Shown here: piece by piece, positions 52,168 to 61,325 of the stretch
How the letters are laid out: each line of letters begins with the position of its first letter
Numbering within the stretch: position 1 is the first letter of the stretch
Translations under genes and position numbers: made by a program
From: Lysinibacillus_B sp036662795
GTDB lineage: Bacteria; Bacillota; Bacilli; Bacillales_A; Planococcaceae
Direction: 5' to 3'
Length of the DNA stretch: 64,000 bases
NCBI RefSeq assembly: GCF_036662795.1
Contig: NZ_JBAFWZ010000001.1
Span: forward strand, 62,001-126,000
The notes under the pieces: generated by a model
The model's input: only the letters and a program-made list of their open reading frames with translations
Told to the model about the DNA's origin: nothing
Databases searched by the model: none

Positions 52168-55100
52168 GTGAGGATGGGTAAATTAAATTGGAAAAGAACT
52201 TTCAATACCCTCTTATCAGCTAGTTTAGTAGCTAGCTTAATCGTACCAGCATTCCCTGCACAAATTTCTGCTGAAACAAAAGCCACTGATTTAATCATTT
52301 CAGAATATATTGAGGGAAGTAGCTTTAACAAGGCGATAGAAATTTATAATGGTACAGGTGCGACGGTTGATTTAAGTAGCTATTCTTTAGAGCTACATTC
52401 AAATGGAGCTATAGCTTCTAGCCAAAAAGTTCAATTGTCTGGGATGTTAGCAAGCGGAGATACTTTTGTTGCTCATCATAAGGACGCAAATGCAGCTATT
52501 AAGGCACAAGGAGATTTGCTGAATTCTACGGTCATTAACTTCAATGGTAATGATCCGATTGTTCTTCGAAAGGGCATTCAAATAATTGATTCAATTGGAC
52601 AAGTAGGGTCAGATGCTGATTTTGGAAAAGATGTTACCCTAGTTCGTAAAAGTACTGTAACTACTGGAGATTCAATGATTAATGACGCATTTATTCGTGA
52701 TAATGAATGGATTGTATATCCAATCGATACAACTGAACATATAGGAAAGCATACGATGAATGGTGATACTGACCCAGGTGAGCCTGAACAACCAACTGTC
52801 ATCTCAATTGCTGATGCTCGTACAAAAGAGCTTGGAGAAACAGTTACAGTTAAAGGTGTTGTTGCAGCAAACTTAAAAAATACTATTTCCGTTCAAGATG
52901 AAACAGGTGGAATTGCAGTTCGTCCAACGAGTTTGAATGTATCTGTAGGGGATGAGGTTACCTTGACTGGTAAATTAGCGGATTACCAGGGGTTACTTCA
53001 ATTAGACGGTTCAACAGTTGTTGTGAAGGGGGCGAATATTGGAGAACCTCTGGCTAAAATAGTGACAGGAGCAGCGGTAAATGAAAGTAATGAATCGCAG
53101 CTTGTGACAGTAGAAAATGTCACACTTTCACATGTAAATGTTGGAAGTGGTTGGGCAAACTATACGGCTGATGATGGTTCACAATTTATTGTTCGTGATG
53201 AAAAAGCATCACTCTCATCACTAGAGGTTGGAAAAACGTATGAATCTATTTCAGGGATTGTGCAGCAGTTTGGTAGTGATTATCAACTCATTCCTCGTTC
53301 AGAGTTAGATATTATTGTAGATAGTTCAATACTTCAGCCTGCTGCTGCTACACCAGGTAGTGGAACATTTGTCGGCAGTACATCCGTTACTTTAACAACA
53401 TCAACAGCTGGAGCTGATATCTTCTACACTACAGACGGTACGGAGCCGACAGCACAAAGTACGAAATACACAGCACCAATAGCTATCAATGAAACAACAA
53501 CACTGAAAGCAATTGTAGTCAAAGACGGTACGGCTAGCGAGGTGTCGACATTCGACTATACGATTACGGATGCCTTACAAATCCATGATCTTCAAGGGGA
53601 GGGGCATGCCACTCCGTTTAACAATCAAACTGTTGAGGGAATTGAAGGAATTGTAACGTATTCGTTTACGTTAAATAATTCGAATTATTATACAATTCAA
53701 ACGCCAGATGCCCTTGCAGATAGCAACCCGAACACATCAGAAGCTATTCTGCTCTACAGCGGCAATAGGGCGTGGCCGATACAAGTAGGAGATTTAGTTT
53801 CTGTCACTGGTAAGGTAAGTGAATATGCTTATGATGGCTATAGTGACCGTAATACGACAGATTTAAAAACGACACAAATTAACGTTCGAGACGATCAAGG
53901 TGGAAAAGTTACGGTAAAACAAAGCGGTGTAGAATTACCGACACCGATCATCATTGATGAATCCAATATGTCACTCTCAAAAATTGATAGCGATAGGCTT
54001 ACTGTATTTAATCCAGAGGTGGATGCGATTGATTTCTGGGAAAGTATTGAGGGCATGCGTGTTCAGGTTGGAAATGTGAAGGCTGTTGCACCACAAGAGC
54101 ACGGCGATTTAATAACGGTTCTTGAAAGTGCACCAACAAACTCTCTTCACGGTGGTGTATTGTTCGAGGAAGGCAAGCAAAATGCGAATCGTATCCAATT
54201 CCGCCTAGAGCCGAATGGACCAGCGCGTGATTTTGAAGTAGCGACAGGAGATAAATTTAATGGTCCGATTCTGGGCATTGTAGGGTACTCTTATCAAAAC
54301 TTTAAGATTTATGTCCCGCTTGATGAAATGAAACAGAAGCATGTGAAAGGTCAAGTAAAGCCAGAAGTGACAAAAATTGAGAAGGCAGAGGATAAACTAA
54401 CGGTTGCTACCTACAATCTTGAAAACTTCTCAAATAATAAGACTGAAACATCCGATGATAAAGCGAAGAAGCTAGCTCGTGCAATTGCATCTGATATGGG
54501 AAGCCCTGATATTGTTGGTGTCACAGAAGTTCAAGATAATAACGGTGCACAGGCAGGGGATTCTAAAGCAGACCAAAGCTATGCTCGTTTAATTGCTGAG
54601 ATTAAAGCGGCAGGTGGTGTTGAATACAAATTTGTCAACATTGACCCAGAAAACAATTCGGACGGCGGTGCACCAAATGCTAATATCCGTGTAGGCTTCT
54701 TATACAATCCTGAGCGCGTTGCATTAACTGAAGGCATTCCAGCTGGTGATGCAACGACAGCAGTAGATTATCAAGATGGAAAACTAACATTTAACCCAGG
54801 ACGAATCCACCCTGCGAACCCAGCGTTTGATAGTAGCCGCAAGCCATTAGCAGCCCAATTCGAATTCCAAGGTGAAAGTGTTATTGTCATTGCGAACCAC
54901 TGGAATTCAAAATCAGGTGACACTCCGTTATTCGGTGCAGCTCAACCACCAGTTTATAAAAGTGAAGCTCAGCGAAATGAAATTGCAAAAATTGTATATA
55001 ATTTCGTAGGAAATATTAAAGAAAAAAATCCAGAAGCGAATATTGTTTCCTTAGGCGATTTTAACGATTTTCAATTTGCAGCTCCTCTGAAAATTCATGA

Positions 55101-56649
55101 GGGCGATCTTATGACAAATATGATCAATAAAGTAGAAACTTCAGATCGCTACACGTATTTATATCAAGGAAACTCTCAAGTGCTTGACCATATTTTAGTA
55201 TCAAATAACCTCGCTCCTAAAACGATTGTAGATATACTGCACATTAATGCCGACTTTACTGATATGGCGGGCCGTGCAAGTGACCATGATCCTGTAATGG
55301 TACAAATTGATTTAAAGAAAGAAATCGTACCACCGATTGTAGCAGAAAAAGTATATCGAATTAAAAATACGATAACCAAAAAATTAACTTTTACAAAGCC
55401 GAGCGTTGAAGTGCACCTAGATGCCTCGTCTATCATTTCTGAAGGTATTTTGATTAAGGGTCACTACGCAGAGCTGCATGGTGAAGGATTCAAAGCGACA
55501 GATGTCACGATTAAACCGGATAATGCTGGTGCAATCCTTGACTTAAAAGGCACAGCTATCAAGAAATTGATCATTGATGGAAGCAACGTAAGTGAAGTAA
55601 GAGGCGCTGAAAATATTCAAAGCATCGAATTTATTAATGGTGCCGACGCAAGCAAGATAAAATTCACAAACACAAAAGGGGATCCCATTGCGGATCCTTC
55701 TTTTCCAATTAACAATCCTCCGACCCTAGTAAAGCCTTTTTCTAATACGACTGTTTCCGTAGGGGAAGAAATATCCTTCTTATTAACAGATTATTTTTCA
55801 GATAGCGATGGCGATGAGCTTACTTTTACATCAACATTAGGTGAAGTGAACGACAATCGACTGACATTAAAATTATCAGAAGGTAGTCATATTGTTGGTG
55901 TCACAGCCTTTGATGGTAAGGATAGTATGACAGCTAGCTTTAGTGTGACAGTGAAAAATGATACGATTGAGGATGATTACTACTCTAGTTCTCTCGGTAA
56001 GGAGGGGGCTGAGTTAAAGGCAGCGCTTCATGACATTATTTCAAATCAAAAACAGCTTTCCTATAATGAAGTTTGGAACGCTTTAAAAATAACGGATGAG
56101 GATCCAGTAAACACCAATAATGTCATCTTGTTTTACTCAGGAGAATCTCGTTCAAAGGATCGAAACGGCGGGAATGTAGGCGATTGGAACCGTGAACATA
56201 CATGGGCGCAATCTCATGGCAGCTTTGGAACAAGTAAAGGACCAGGAACGGATATCCATCATCTACGCCCAACTGATATGAAAGTAAATAGTGCTAGAGG
56301 AAATTTAGATTTTGATATTGGGGGAAGTCCAGTTTCTGGATGCCGTGGCTGCTATAAGGATGGGGATTCCTTTGAGCCACCGGACCGCGTTAAAGGTGAC
56401 GTAGCACGTATCCTATTTTATATGGCTACTCGTTATGAAAAAGGGGATATGGTGGATTTAGAGCTGAATGATAAGACGGGAAATGGAAGTGTACCTTATC
56501 ATGGTAAACTTTCTGTACTCCTACAATGGCACAAGCAAGACCCAGTGGACAAATACGAGAAGCAGCGAAATGAAAAAATATATTCGATTCAAGGAAACCG
56601 AAATCCATTTATTGATCATCCGGAATGGGTTGAAAAAATCTGGAAATAA
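52168..56649 (+). CDS. Large secreted multidomain nuclease: EEP nuclease plus endonuclease I
   Basis: The 1493-residue protein has a signal peptide (ends near PAQISA), then a lamin-tail-like domain (about 37-190), OB-fold YhcR-type segments (about 213-300), a chitobiase-like C-terminal domain (about 388-470), another OB-like part, an endonuclease/exonuclease/phosphatase domain (about 740-1050) with ATYNLENF, VTEVQD, NHWNSKSGD, SLGDFNDF and SDHDPV, a beta-helix-like stretch (about 1060-1170), a cadherin/Ig-like domain (about 1180-1265) and a C-terminal endonuclease I domain with WNREHTWAQSHG and DIHHLRPTD. Two nuclease chemistries are thus joined. GTG 52168 or ATG 52174 may start it (AAAGGAG upstream). 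With the nucleotidase it should degrade extracellular DNA/RNA for phosphate. Confidence 0.9.
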   Translation: MRMGKLNWKRTFNTLLSASLVASLIVPAFPAQISAETKATDLIISEYIEGSSFNKAIEIYNGTGATVDLSSYSLELHSNGAIASSQKVQLSGMLASGDTFVAHHKDANAAIKAQGDLLNSTVINFNGNDPIVLRKGIQIIDSIGQVGSDADFGKDVTLVRKSTVTTGDSMINDAFIRDNEWIVYPIDTTEHIGKHTMNGDTDPGEPEQPTVISIADARTKELGETVTVKGVVAANLKNTISVQDETGGIAVRPTSLNVSVGDEVTLTGKLADYQGLLQLDGSTVVVKGANIGEPLAKIVTGAAVNESNESQLVTVENVTLSHVNVGSGWANYTADDGSQFIVRDEKASLSSLEVGKTYESISGIVQQFGSDYQLIPRSELDIIVDSSILQPAAATPGSGTFVGSTSVTLTTSTAGADIFYTTDGTEPTAQSTKYTAPIAINETTTLKAIVVKDGTASEVSTFDYTITDALQIHDLQGEGHATPFNNQTVEGIEGIVTYSFTLNNSNYYTIQTPDALADSNPNTSEAILLYSGNRAWPIQVGDLVSVTGKVSEYAYDGYSDRNTTDLKTTQINVRDDQGGKVTVKQSGVELPTPIIIDESNMSLSKIDSDRLTVFNPEVDAIDFWESIEGMRVQVGNVKAVAPQEHGDLITVLESAPTNSLHGGVLFEEGKQNANRIQFRLEPNGPARDFEVATGDKFNGPILGIVGYSYQNFKIYVPLDEMKQKHVKGQVKPEVTKIEKAEDKLTVATYNLENFSNNKTETSDDKAKKLARAIASDMGSPDIVGVTEVQDNNGAQAGDSKADQSYARLIAEIKAAGGVEYKFVNIDPENNSDGGAPNANIRVGFLYNPERVALTEGIPAGDATTAVDYQDGKLTFNPGRIHPANPAFDSSRKPLAAQFEFQGESVIVIANHWNSKSGDTPLFGAAQPPVYKSEAQRNEIAKIVYNFVGNIKEKNPEANIVSLGDFNDFQFAAPLKIHEGDLMTNMINKVETSDRYTYLYQGNSQVLDHILVSNNLAPKTIVDILHINADFTDMAGRASDHDPVMVQIDLKKEIVPPIVAEKVYRIKNTITKKLTFTKPSVEVHLDASSIISEGILIKGHYAELHGEGFKATDVTIKPDNAGAILDLKGTAIKKLIIDGSNVSEVRGAENIQSIEFINGADASKIKFTNTKGDPIADPSFPINNPPTLVKPFSNTTVSVGEEISFLLTDYFSDSDGDELTFTSTLGEVNDNRLTLKLSEGSHIVGVTAFDGKDSMTASFSVTVKNDTIEDDYYSSSLGKEGAELKAALHDIISNQKQLSYNEVWNALKITDEDPVNTNNVILFYSGESRSKDRNGGNVGDWNREHTWAQSHGSFGTSKGPGTDIHHLRPTDMKVNSARGNLDFDIGGSPVSGCRGCYKDGDSFEPPDRVKGDVARILFYMATRYEKGDMVDLELNDKTGNGSVPYHGKLSVLLQWHKQDPVDKYEKQRNEKIYSIQGNRNPFIDHPEWVEKIWK

Positions 56650-56655
56650 GTAAAG

Positions 56656-56685
56656 GCCTAGTTCACTGTACAAGCTGAACTAGGC
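56656..56685. terminator. Perfect hairpin after the nuclease gene
   Basis: GCCTAGTTCA (56656-56665) pairs with TGAACTAGGC (56676-56685) around a 10-nt loop. There is no real T-run, but it lies between convergent genes. Confidence 0.6.
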
Positions 56686-56709
56686 TATAATTATGATTCT
56701 TTAAATCCT

Positions 56710-57084
56710 TTATTGATAAAAATGCTCATGCAATATTTTTGAATAGCCAAAGTTCCCCTTTGGACTATAGAGCCATTTTGGAATAATCTCCGCTAGCTCT
56801 ACTTTAGAAATCGCTATGCCATCGTTGTTAAGTACTGCCGAAAAGGCTTGAATATACTGACTTAATGTTATCGATTCATGGAGCTGTAACTTTTGTTCAA
56901 ACTGACGCGTCAAAACTCGTAATTTATGGAAAGTATCTTCATTCATATTCGTTGAAATAATAATTTGAAAAAGCTGATATTTATCGCTATCAAGCACTAA
57001 TTTTTGTAATAGTTTTATATGAAAGGCTTGCATCTCTATTTTTTTTTCCATTGCTGCTAAACGTTCCTCTGTTGTTCTATACAT
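56710..57084 (-). CDS. DUF1878 family protein
   Basis: The 124-residue cytoplasmic protein starts with a coiled-coil helix (TTEERLAAMEKKIEMQAFHIKLLQ) and continues with helical segments ending YSPKGNFGYSKILHEHF; this matches DUF1878 of Bacillales. Function unknown. ATG at 57084 lies seven bases after GAGAGG; the GTG at 57093 is less likely. It is convergent with the nuclease operon. Confidence 0.75.
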   Translation of the reverse strand: MYRTTEERLAAMEKKIEMQAFHIKLLQKLVLDSDKYQLFQIIISTNMNEDTFHKLRVLTRQFEQKLQLHESITLSQYIQAFSAVLNNDGIAISKVELAEIIPKWLYSPKGNFGYSKILHEHFYQ

Positions 57085-57230
57085 GGCATACACCTCTCTT
57101 CATACCTTTTCTTTATCACTTTTTATTGTACCAAAAAATTATTATCGAATGTGAATATTGTATGATATAGTATTTCGAGTATGGAAGTATTATTTTTTAT
57201 TTTTTGTTTGAGTTTTATAGGAGTGTTGGA

Positions 57231-58123
57231 ATGAATCGTTTGAAAGGAATTGCAATGATCCTCATTGGTGCAATGTTTTGGGGTACGACAGGTCCAATGA
57301 TGGAATGGTTGCTGCTTCATACACAAATGACCGCTACCTTTATGTTAGCCTTTCGTTTAGTTGTTGCAGGATCGTTATTGCTGCTTTTTTAAAGCTAGCA
57401 GGAAAAAATATATGGGCTATTTGGAAGCTTGCCGCATGGAGAAATCAACTATTAATCTTTAGTATAATAGGTATGCTTGGACTACAGTATACATTCGTAA
57501 AAACAATAGAAGAAAGTAATGCTATTGTAGCTACATTACTTCAATTTTTAGCACCAATTTTTATCGTAGTCTATGTTTCATGGATTCAGAAAAAGCGCCC
57601 GCCAAAAACTCAGGTCATAGGAATTGCAGGTACTTTAATCGGACTATTTTTACTATTATCTAATGGTTCGTTTACATCTCTTGTGGTTAGTAAATCCGCT
57701 CTATTATGGGGTATTGCTCTAGGTTTTACGTATGCATTTTATACACTATATCCAGCACGATTAATGCAAGAATGGGGTGTGCTAATCGTCGTCTCGTGGG
57801 GGCTGTTGCTGAGTGGTCTGGAGCTAGCAATTATCGGGCGAATTTGGGCAAGTAATGAATGGGGATTATTAGTACAATCGGATGTTATCCTTATGATTAC
57901 AGGACTCGTTATTTTTGGCACTGTAGCGTTTGTGTTGTTTTTAAGCAGCATGAAATATATTACTGCCGTAGAAACAAGTGTACTATCTAGCTTTGAACCG
58001 TTAACAACAGCGGTAATTTCATCGATTTGGTTAGGTTCCAGTCTTCAAAGTGTGCAGTTGATGGGAATGGTTTTAATGCTAGCTTTTGTTGCTTACTTAT
58101 CGATAGCAGAAAAGAAGGGATAG
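57231..58123 (+). pseudogene. EamA/DMT-family transporter, frameshifted in a T-run
   Basis: Two frames form one ten-helix drug/metabolite exporter of the EamA type. The first part from ATG 57231 (SD GGAGTG) reads ILIGAMFWGTTGPMMEWLLL...GSLLLLF and ends at TAA 57390-57392. The second frame continues LKLAGKNIWAIWKLAAW... to TAG 58121-58123. The break is in a run of six T at 57385-57390; seven T would restore one frame of about 297 residues. Both EamA repeats are otherwise intact (LLQFLAPIFIVVY and SSFEPLTTAVISSI are the repeat ends). Substrate unknown. Confidence 0.85.
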
Positions 58124-58126
58124 GTT

Positions 58127-58720
58127 ATGATGAAAAAAGTATTATTAACAGGCTTCGAGCCATTTTTACAGTTTCCTAAAAACCCAACAGAAGAAGTAGT
58201 AAAGGCGCTTGATGGGAAAGGGATAGGTAATTATATGGTTGTTAGTAGGGTGCTTCCAGTAACGTTTCAGCAGGCTGGTGATCTTCTTTTACAATTGATT
58301 GAAGATGAAAAGCCCGATGCGATCGTTCTTCTTGGTCTTGCTGCTGGGCGATCAAAAATTACGCCAGAGCGTATTGCCATAAATGTGAAGGATGGAGAGA
58401 AGGATAATAATGGTATTGCTTTTGAAGACGATCCTATCGAGATGAATGGAGAAGACGGTTATTTCTCTACGCTACCAATTCGTGACATGGTTCGTTCATT
58501 AAAGGCGGCAGGCTATCCAGCAGAGGTTTCGAATAGTGCTGGTACATATGTTTGTAACTATATTATGTATAATGCACTTCATCATTTAGACAGACAAATC
58601 CCAGCAGGCTTTATACATATTCCGGCTAGTCATGAGCTAGCGATCCTGCACGGAAAAGTCCCTAGCTGGTCGCAGCAGGATTTAAATAAAGCCGTAGAAA
58701 TCTGTATTGAGTGCTTGTAA
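58127..58720 (+). CDS. pcp: Pyrrolidone-carboxylate peptidase
   Basis: The 197-residue cysteine peptidase (family C15) removes N-terminal pyroglutamate from peptides. The catalytic triad is visible: Glu81 in TPERIAIN, Cys143 in SNSAGTYVCNY and His164 in GFIHIP. TGFEPF at the N terminus is a hallmark. It starts three bases after the DMT gene and has two possible ATG codons in a row. Length is slightly short of the usual 200-215 but the core is complete. Confidence 0.94.
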   Translation: MMKKVLLTGFEPFLQFPKNPTEEVVKALDGKGIGNYMVVSRVLPVTFQQAGDLLLQLIEDEKPDAIVLLGLAAGRSKITPERIAINVKDGEKDNNGIAFEDDPIEMNGEDGYFSTLPIRDMVRSLKAAGYPAEVSNSAGTYVCNYIMYNALHHLDRQIPAGFIHIPASHELAILHGKVPSWSQQDLNKAVEICIECL

Positions 58721-58734
58721 CTTACAAAATATTT

Positions 58735-58772
58735 GCAGAGAAGATTCTTTTAAGAATTCTCTCTGCTTTTTT
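58735..58772 (+). terminator. Intrinsic terminator
   Basis: GCAGAGAAGATTCTT pairs with AAGAATTCTCTCTGC (58735-58749 and 58752-58766, one mismatch), followed by six T. Confidence 0.9.
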
Positions 58773-58794
58773 AAATCCAGAAATGTATTGGGTC

Positions 58795-58814
58795 ATTCAC
58801 ATTCCATTCATATT
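58795..58814 (+). promoter_or_regulatory. HssR-type direct repeat upstream of hrtB
   Basis: ATTCACATT-CC-ATTCATATT is a direct repeat of 9-base units with an 11-base period. The known Staphylococcus HssR site is GTTCATATT-n2-GTTCATATT, so units match at 7 and 8 of 9 positions with identical spacing. It lies 45 bases before the hrtB start, just where a promoter activated by HssR would be. Confidence 0.7.
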
Positions 58815-58859
58815 TCGATAGTACGCTAAACGTACAGAAAGTAAATGGAGGAGATTATG

Positions 58860-59891
58860 ATGAATTTAGCTTGGAAAGAAATGCAGAGAAATAAAAGTAA
58901 ATTTCTTATCATTGGGTCAGTCATTTTTTTAATTAGCTTTTTAACGTTTATTATATCAGGATTAGCAGCTGGCCTTTCCCAGGATAATGCAGCCCTAATT
59001 AAAAATATGCCAGATGGACAATTTTATATAGCAGAGGATGCGGATGGATCCTATAATTTCTCACAAATAGATGAGAAAGTACAGGGTGATATATTGGAGC
59101 GTTGGGATGACGCTACTTCGTTTTCAATTGGAATGGGATTCCTAAATAGCAAGGTTGAAACACAGCATAGTGTTGCATTTGTTGCATCAAAAGGATCAAA
59201 TGTTTTTAAGAGTGTAGCACCAGGAGAAATTATATTAGATGAATCAATGATAGTGGAAGGAATAAAGGTTGGAGATGTGCTGACAAATACTCAATTTGAA
59301 GGGGATTTCGTCGTAAAGGGCTTTGTAGAGCAATCAAAATTTAGTCACGCACCTGTAGCGTTTATCCATCCGGAAAATTATAGTGAAATGTATCGTACAA
59401 ATTCAATGCAACTTATTTTTATACCAGGGGATGAAAGTATCGAACTGGAAGGCCTACAAGCATTTTCAAAGGCGGATTTTTTAAATTCTATTCCAAGCTA
59501 TAATGCAGAGCAGCTTTCACTTAATATGATTGTAGCCTTTTTATTTGTGATTAGTGGCATGCTAATTGCTATCTTCTTCTATATGATGAATGTTCAAAAA
59601 ATCGGATTATATGGAATTCTAAAGGCAATTGGCTTGAAAACATCCACTCTTTTTAAAATTATGTGGACTCAAATGCTTGTTATTACGACGATTGCCCTTT
59701 TATTAGCAATTGTTCTGACTCAAAGCTTTAATATGATCGCACCTGAAGGTATGCCATACTATTTACCAATGGATACGTCATGGAAGCTTTCAATTGTCTT
59801 TTTAGTAATTGGATTTGTTGGAGCAACGATATCGGGCTTGCAAATTCGGAAAATCCAACCACTACAAGCAATTCAACAAGGAGAAATGTAA
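58860..59891 (+). CDS. hrtB: Heme-efflux permease HrtB-like (FtsX family)
   Basis: The 343-residue permease is a four-helix MacB/FtsX-type protein: helix 1 near residues 15-38, a 190-residue extracytoplasmic domain, then three helices (LNMIVAFLFVISGMLIAIFFYMMN ... onward) and the ILKAIGLKTSTLFKI coupling loop. It fits HrtB, the exporter that relieves heme toxicity. ATG at 58860 is chosen by the GGAGGAG spacing. The following ATPase gene begins directly after its stop, and the HssRS genes follow, giving strong context. Confidence 0.85.
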   Translation: MNLAWKEMQRNKSKFLIIGSVIFLISFLTFIISGLAAGLSQDNAALIKNMPDGQFYIAEDADGSYNFSQIDEKVQGDILERWDDATSFSIGMGFLNSKVETQHSVAFVASKGSNVFKSVAPGEIILDESMIVEGIKVGDVLTNTQFEGDFVVKGFVEQSKFSHAPVAFIHPENYSEMYRTNSMQLIFIPGDESIELEGLQAFSKADFLNSIPSYNAEQLSLNMIVAFLFVISGMLIAIFFYMMNVQKIGLYGILKAIGLKTSTLFKIMWTQMLVITTIALLLAIVLTQSFNMIAPEGMPYYLPMDTSWKLSIVFLVIGFVGATISGLQIRKIQPLQAIQQGEM

Positions 59892-59892
59892 A

Positions 59893-60585
59893 ATGACCCT
59901 ATTTACAATGGAAAATGTAGAAAAATCATTTAACGTCGGAGAGATTTCAGAACACGTATTAAAAGGTGTTAATTTAAGCGTGAAGGAAGGTGAAGTGACG
60001 GCATTAGTAGGCGCGTCAGGTTCAGGAAAAAGTACTTTACTAACAATTGCAGCCTGTTTACAGCAAGCAACTGATGGTAACATTATATTTAATGGTCAAA
60101 ATCTAAATCTGATGAAGCAAGAACAGATTCGCCAAGTACGAGCACGAGAATTCGGATTTATATTTCAATTTTCTCATCTAGTTCCATTTTTAAATTGTGA
60201 AGATCAGTTAAAGCTTATGCTAGATGTCGCAGAAATCAAAATGTCAAAAAAGGAACAGCAGGAGGAAATTCATCGAATGTTAGAGCTTGTTGGGATGGCA
60301 CATCGTAAAAAAGCGTTTCCTGCGTCCCTTTCTGGTGGAGAAAAGCAACGTATTGCTATAGCTAGAGCTCTTATCCATAAGCCGAAAGTGTTATTTGCGG
60401 ATGAACCAACAGCAAGTTTAGATTCCAAACGTTCAAGAGATATTATGGAGCTGATTCGTCACCTAACATTAACATTAAATGTAACAACACTAATTGTTAC
60501 ACATGATGAAGAAATGCTTTCATTTGCAGATCGCATCATCAAAATGAGCGATGGTATAATTGTTCAGGATAATAGTAACTTTTGA
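59893..60585 (+). CDS. hrtA: Heme-efflux ATPase HrtA-like
   Basis: The 230-residue ATPase of the LolD/MacB class energises HrtB. Walker A is GASGSGKST, the signature LSGGEKQRIAIARAL, Walker B VLFADEPTASLD and the H-loop VTHDEEM. ATG at 59893 follows AAGGAGAAATG, one base after the hrtB stop codon, implying coupled translation. The 59 bases to hssR contain no strong terminator; a small hairpin AGCTC...GAGCT lies at about 60601-60619. Confidence 0.9.
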   Translation: MTLFTMENVEKSFNVGEISEHVLKGVNLSVKEGEVTALVGASGSGKSTLLTIAACLQQATDGNIIFNGQNLNLMKQEQIRQVRAREFGFIFQFSHLVPFLNCEDQLKLMLDVAEIKMSKKEQQEEIHRMLELVGMAHRKKAFPASLSGGEKQRIAIARALIHKPKVLFADEPTASLDSKRSRDIMELIRHLTLTLNVTTLIVTHDEEMLSFADRIIKMSDGIIVQDNSNF

Positions 60586-60644
60586 TACAATAAAGAATGA
60601 TAGCTCTGCTTTTGCTGAGCTATTTTTCTGTGGAGGTGAGTTTT

Positions 60645-61325
60645 ATGCTAACAGTTTTAGTAGTTGATGATGATCAAAATGTAAGAAATCTTGTTCGAAT
60701 TTATTTAGTGGAGCAAGGCTATAAAGTGATAGAAGCTAGTGATGGCACAATGGCTTTAAATGTACTTGAGCAAGCAAAGTGTGATATAGCGATTGTTGAT
60801 GTGATGATGCCGTTTATGGATGGCTTTACACTAACGAAGGAAATTCGCAGCCGTTTCGGGCTTCCGATAATTTTACTAACAGCAAAAAATCAAATTGAAG
60901 ATAAAGAACAGGGCTTTGCAGCGGGAACGGATGATTATGTTGTAAAACCGTTTGAGCCAAAGGAATTGCTTTTTCGTATTAAGGCGTTACTCCGAAGATA
61001 CGATAAAGGGGAAAGCGATTCGATTGTAAGGATGGGACAAACGGTTATTAATAAAAAAAGCTATGAAGTGCAAATAAGAGACCGGACGATTATACTCCCG
61101 TTAAAAGAATTTGAATTATTATTTTGGTTACTTTCTCATCCTTCGCAAGTATTTTCAAGGGAACAATTAATCGAGCAAATTTGGGGACTAGATTATGAGG
61201 GAGATGACCGGACAGTCGATGTGCATATAAAGAGACTACGGGAGCGTTTCTCTAAATTGACGGATGATTTTACTATAAAAACAGTTCGTGGAGTTGGCTA
61301 TGCATTAGAGGGGAATGTAGGATGA
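60645..61325 (+). CDS. hssR: Response regulator HssR-like (OmpR family)
   Basis: The 226-residue response regulator has a receiver domain with Asp8/Asp9 and phosphoacceptor Asp52 in IVDVMMPFMDG and Lys in DDYVVKPFEP, followed by an OmpR-type winged-helix DNA-binding domain with EQIWGLDYEGDDRTVDVHIKRLR and TVRGVGYAL. It is HssR-like by context (heme exporter plus HssS-like kinase) and by the direct repeat upstream of hrtB. ATG at 60645 follows GGAGGTGAG; the four-base overlap with the kinase gene (61322) shows coupling. Confidence 0.88.
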   Translation: MLTVLVVDDDQNVRNLVRIYLVEQGYKVIEASDGTMALNVLEQAKCDIAIVDVMMPFMDGFTLTKEIRSRFGLPIILLTAKNQIEDKEQGFAAGTDDYVVKPFEPKELLFRIKALLRRYDKGESDSIVRMGQTVINKKSYEVQIRDRTIILPLKEFELLFWLLSHPSQVFSREQLIEQIWGLDYEGDDRTVDVHIKRLRERFSKLTDDFTIKTVRGVGYALEGNVG

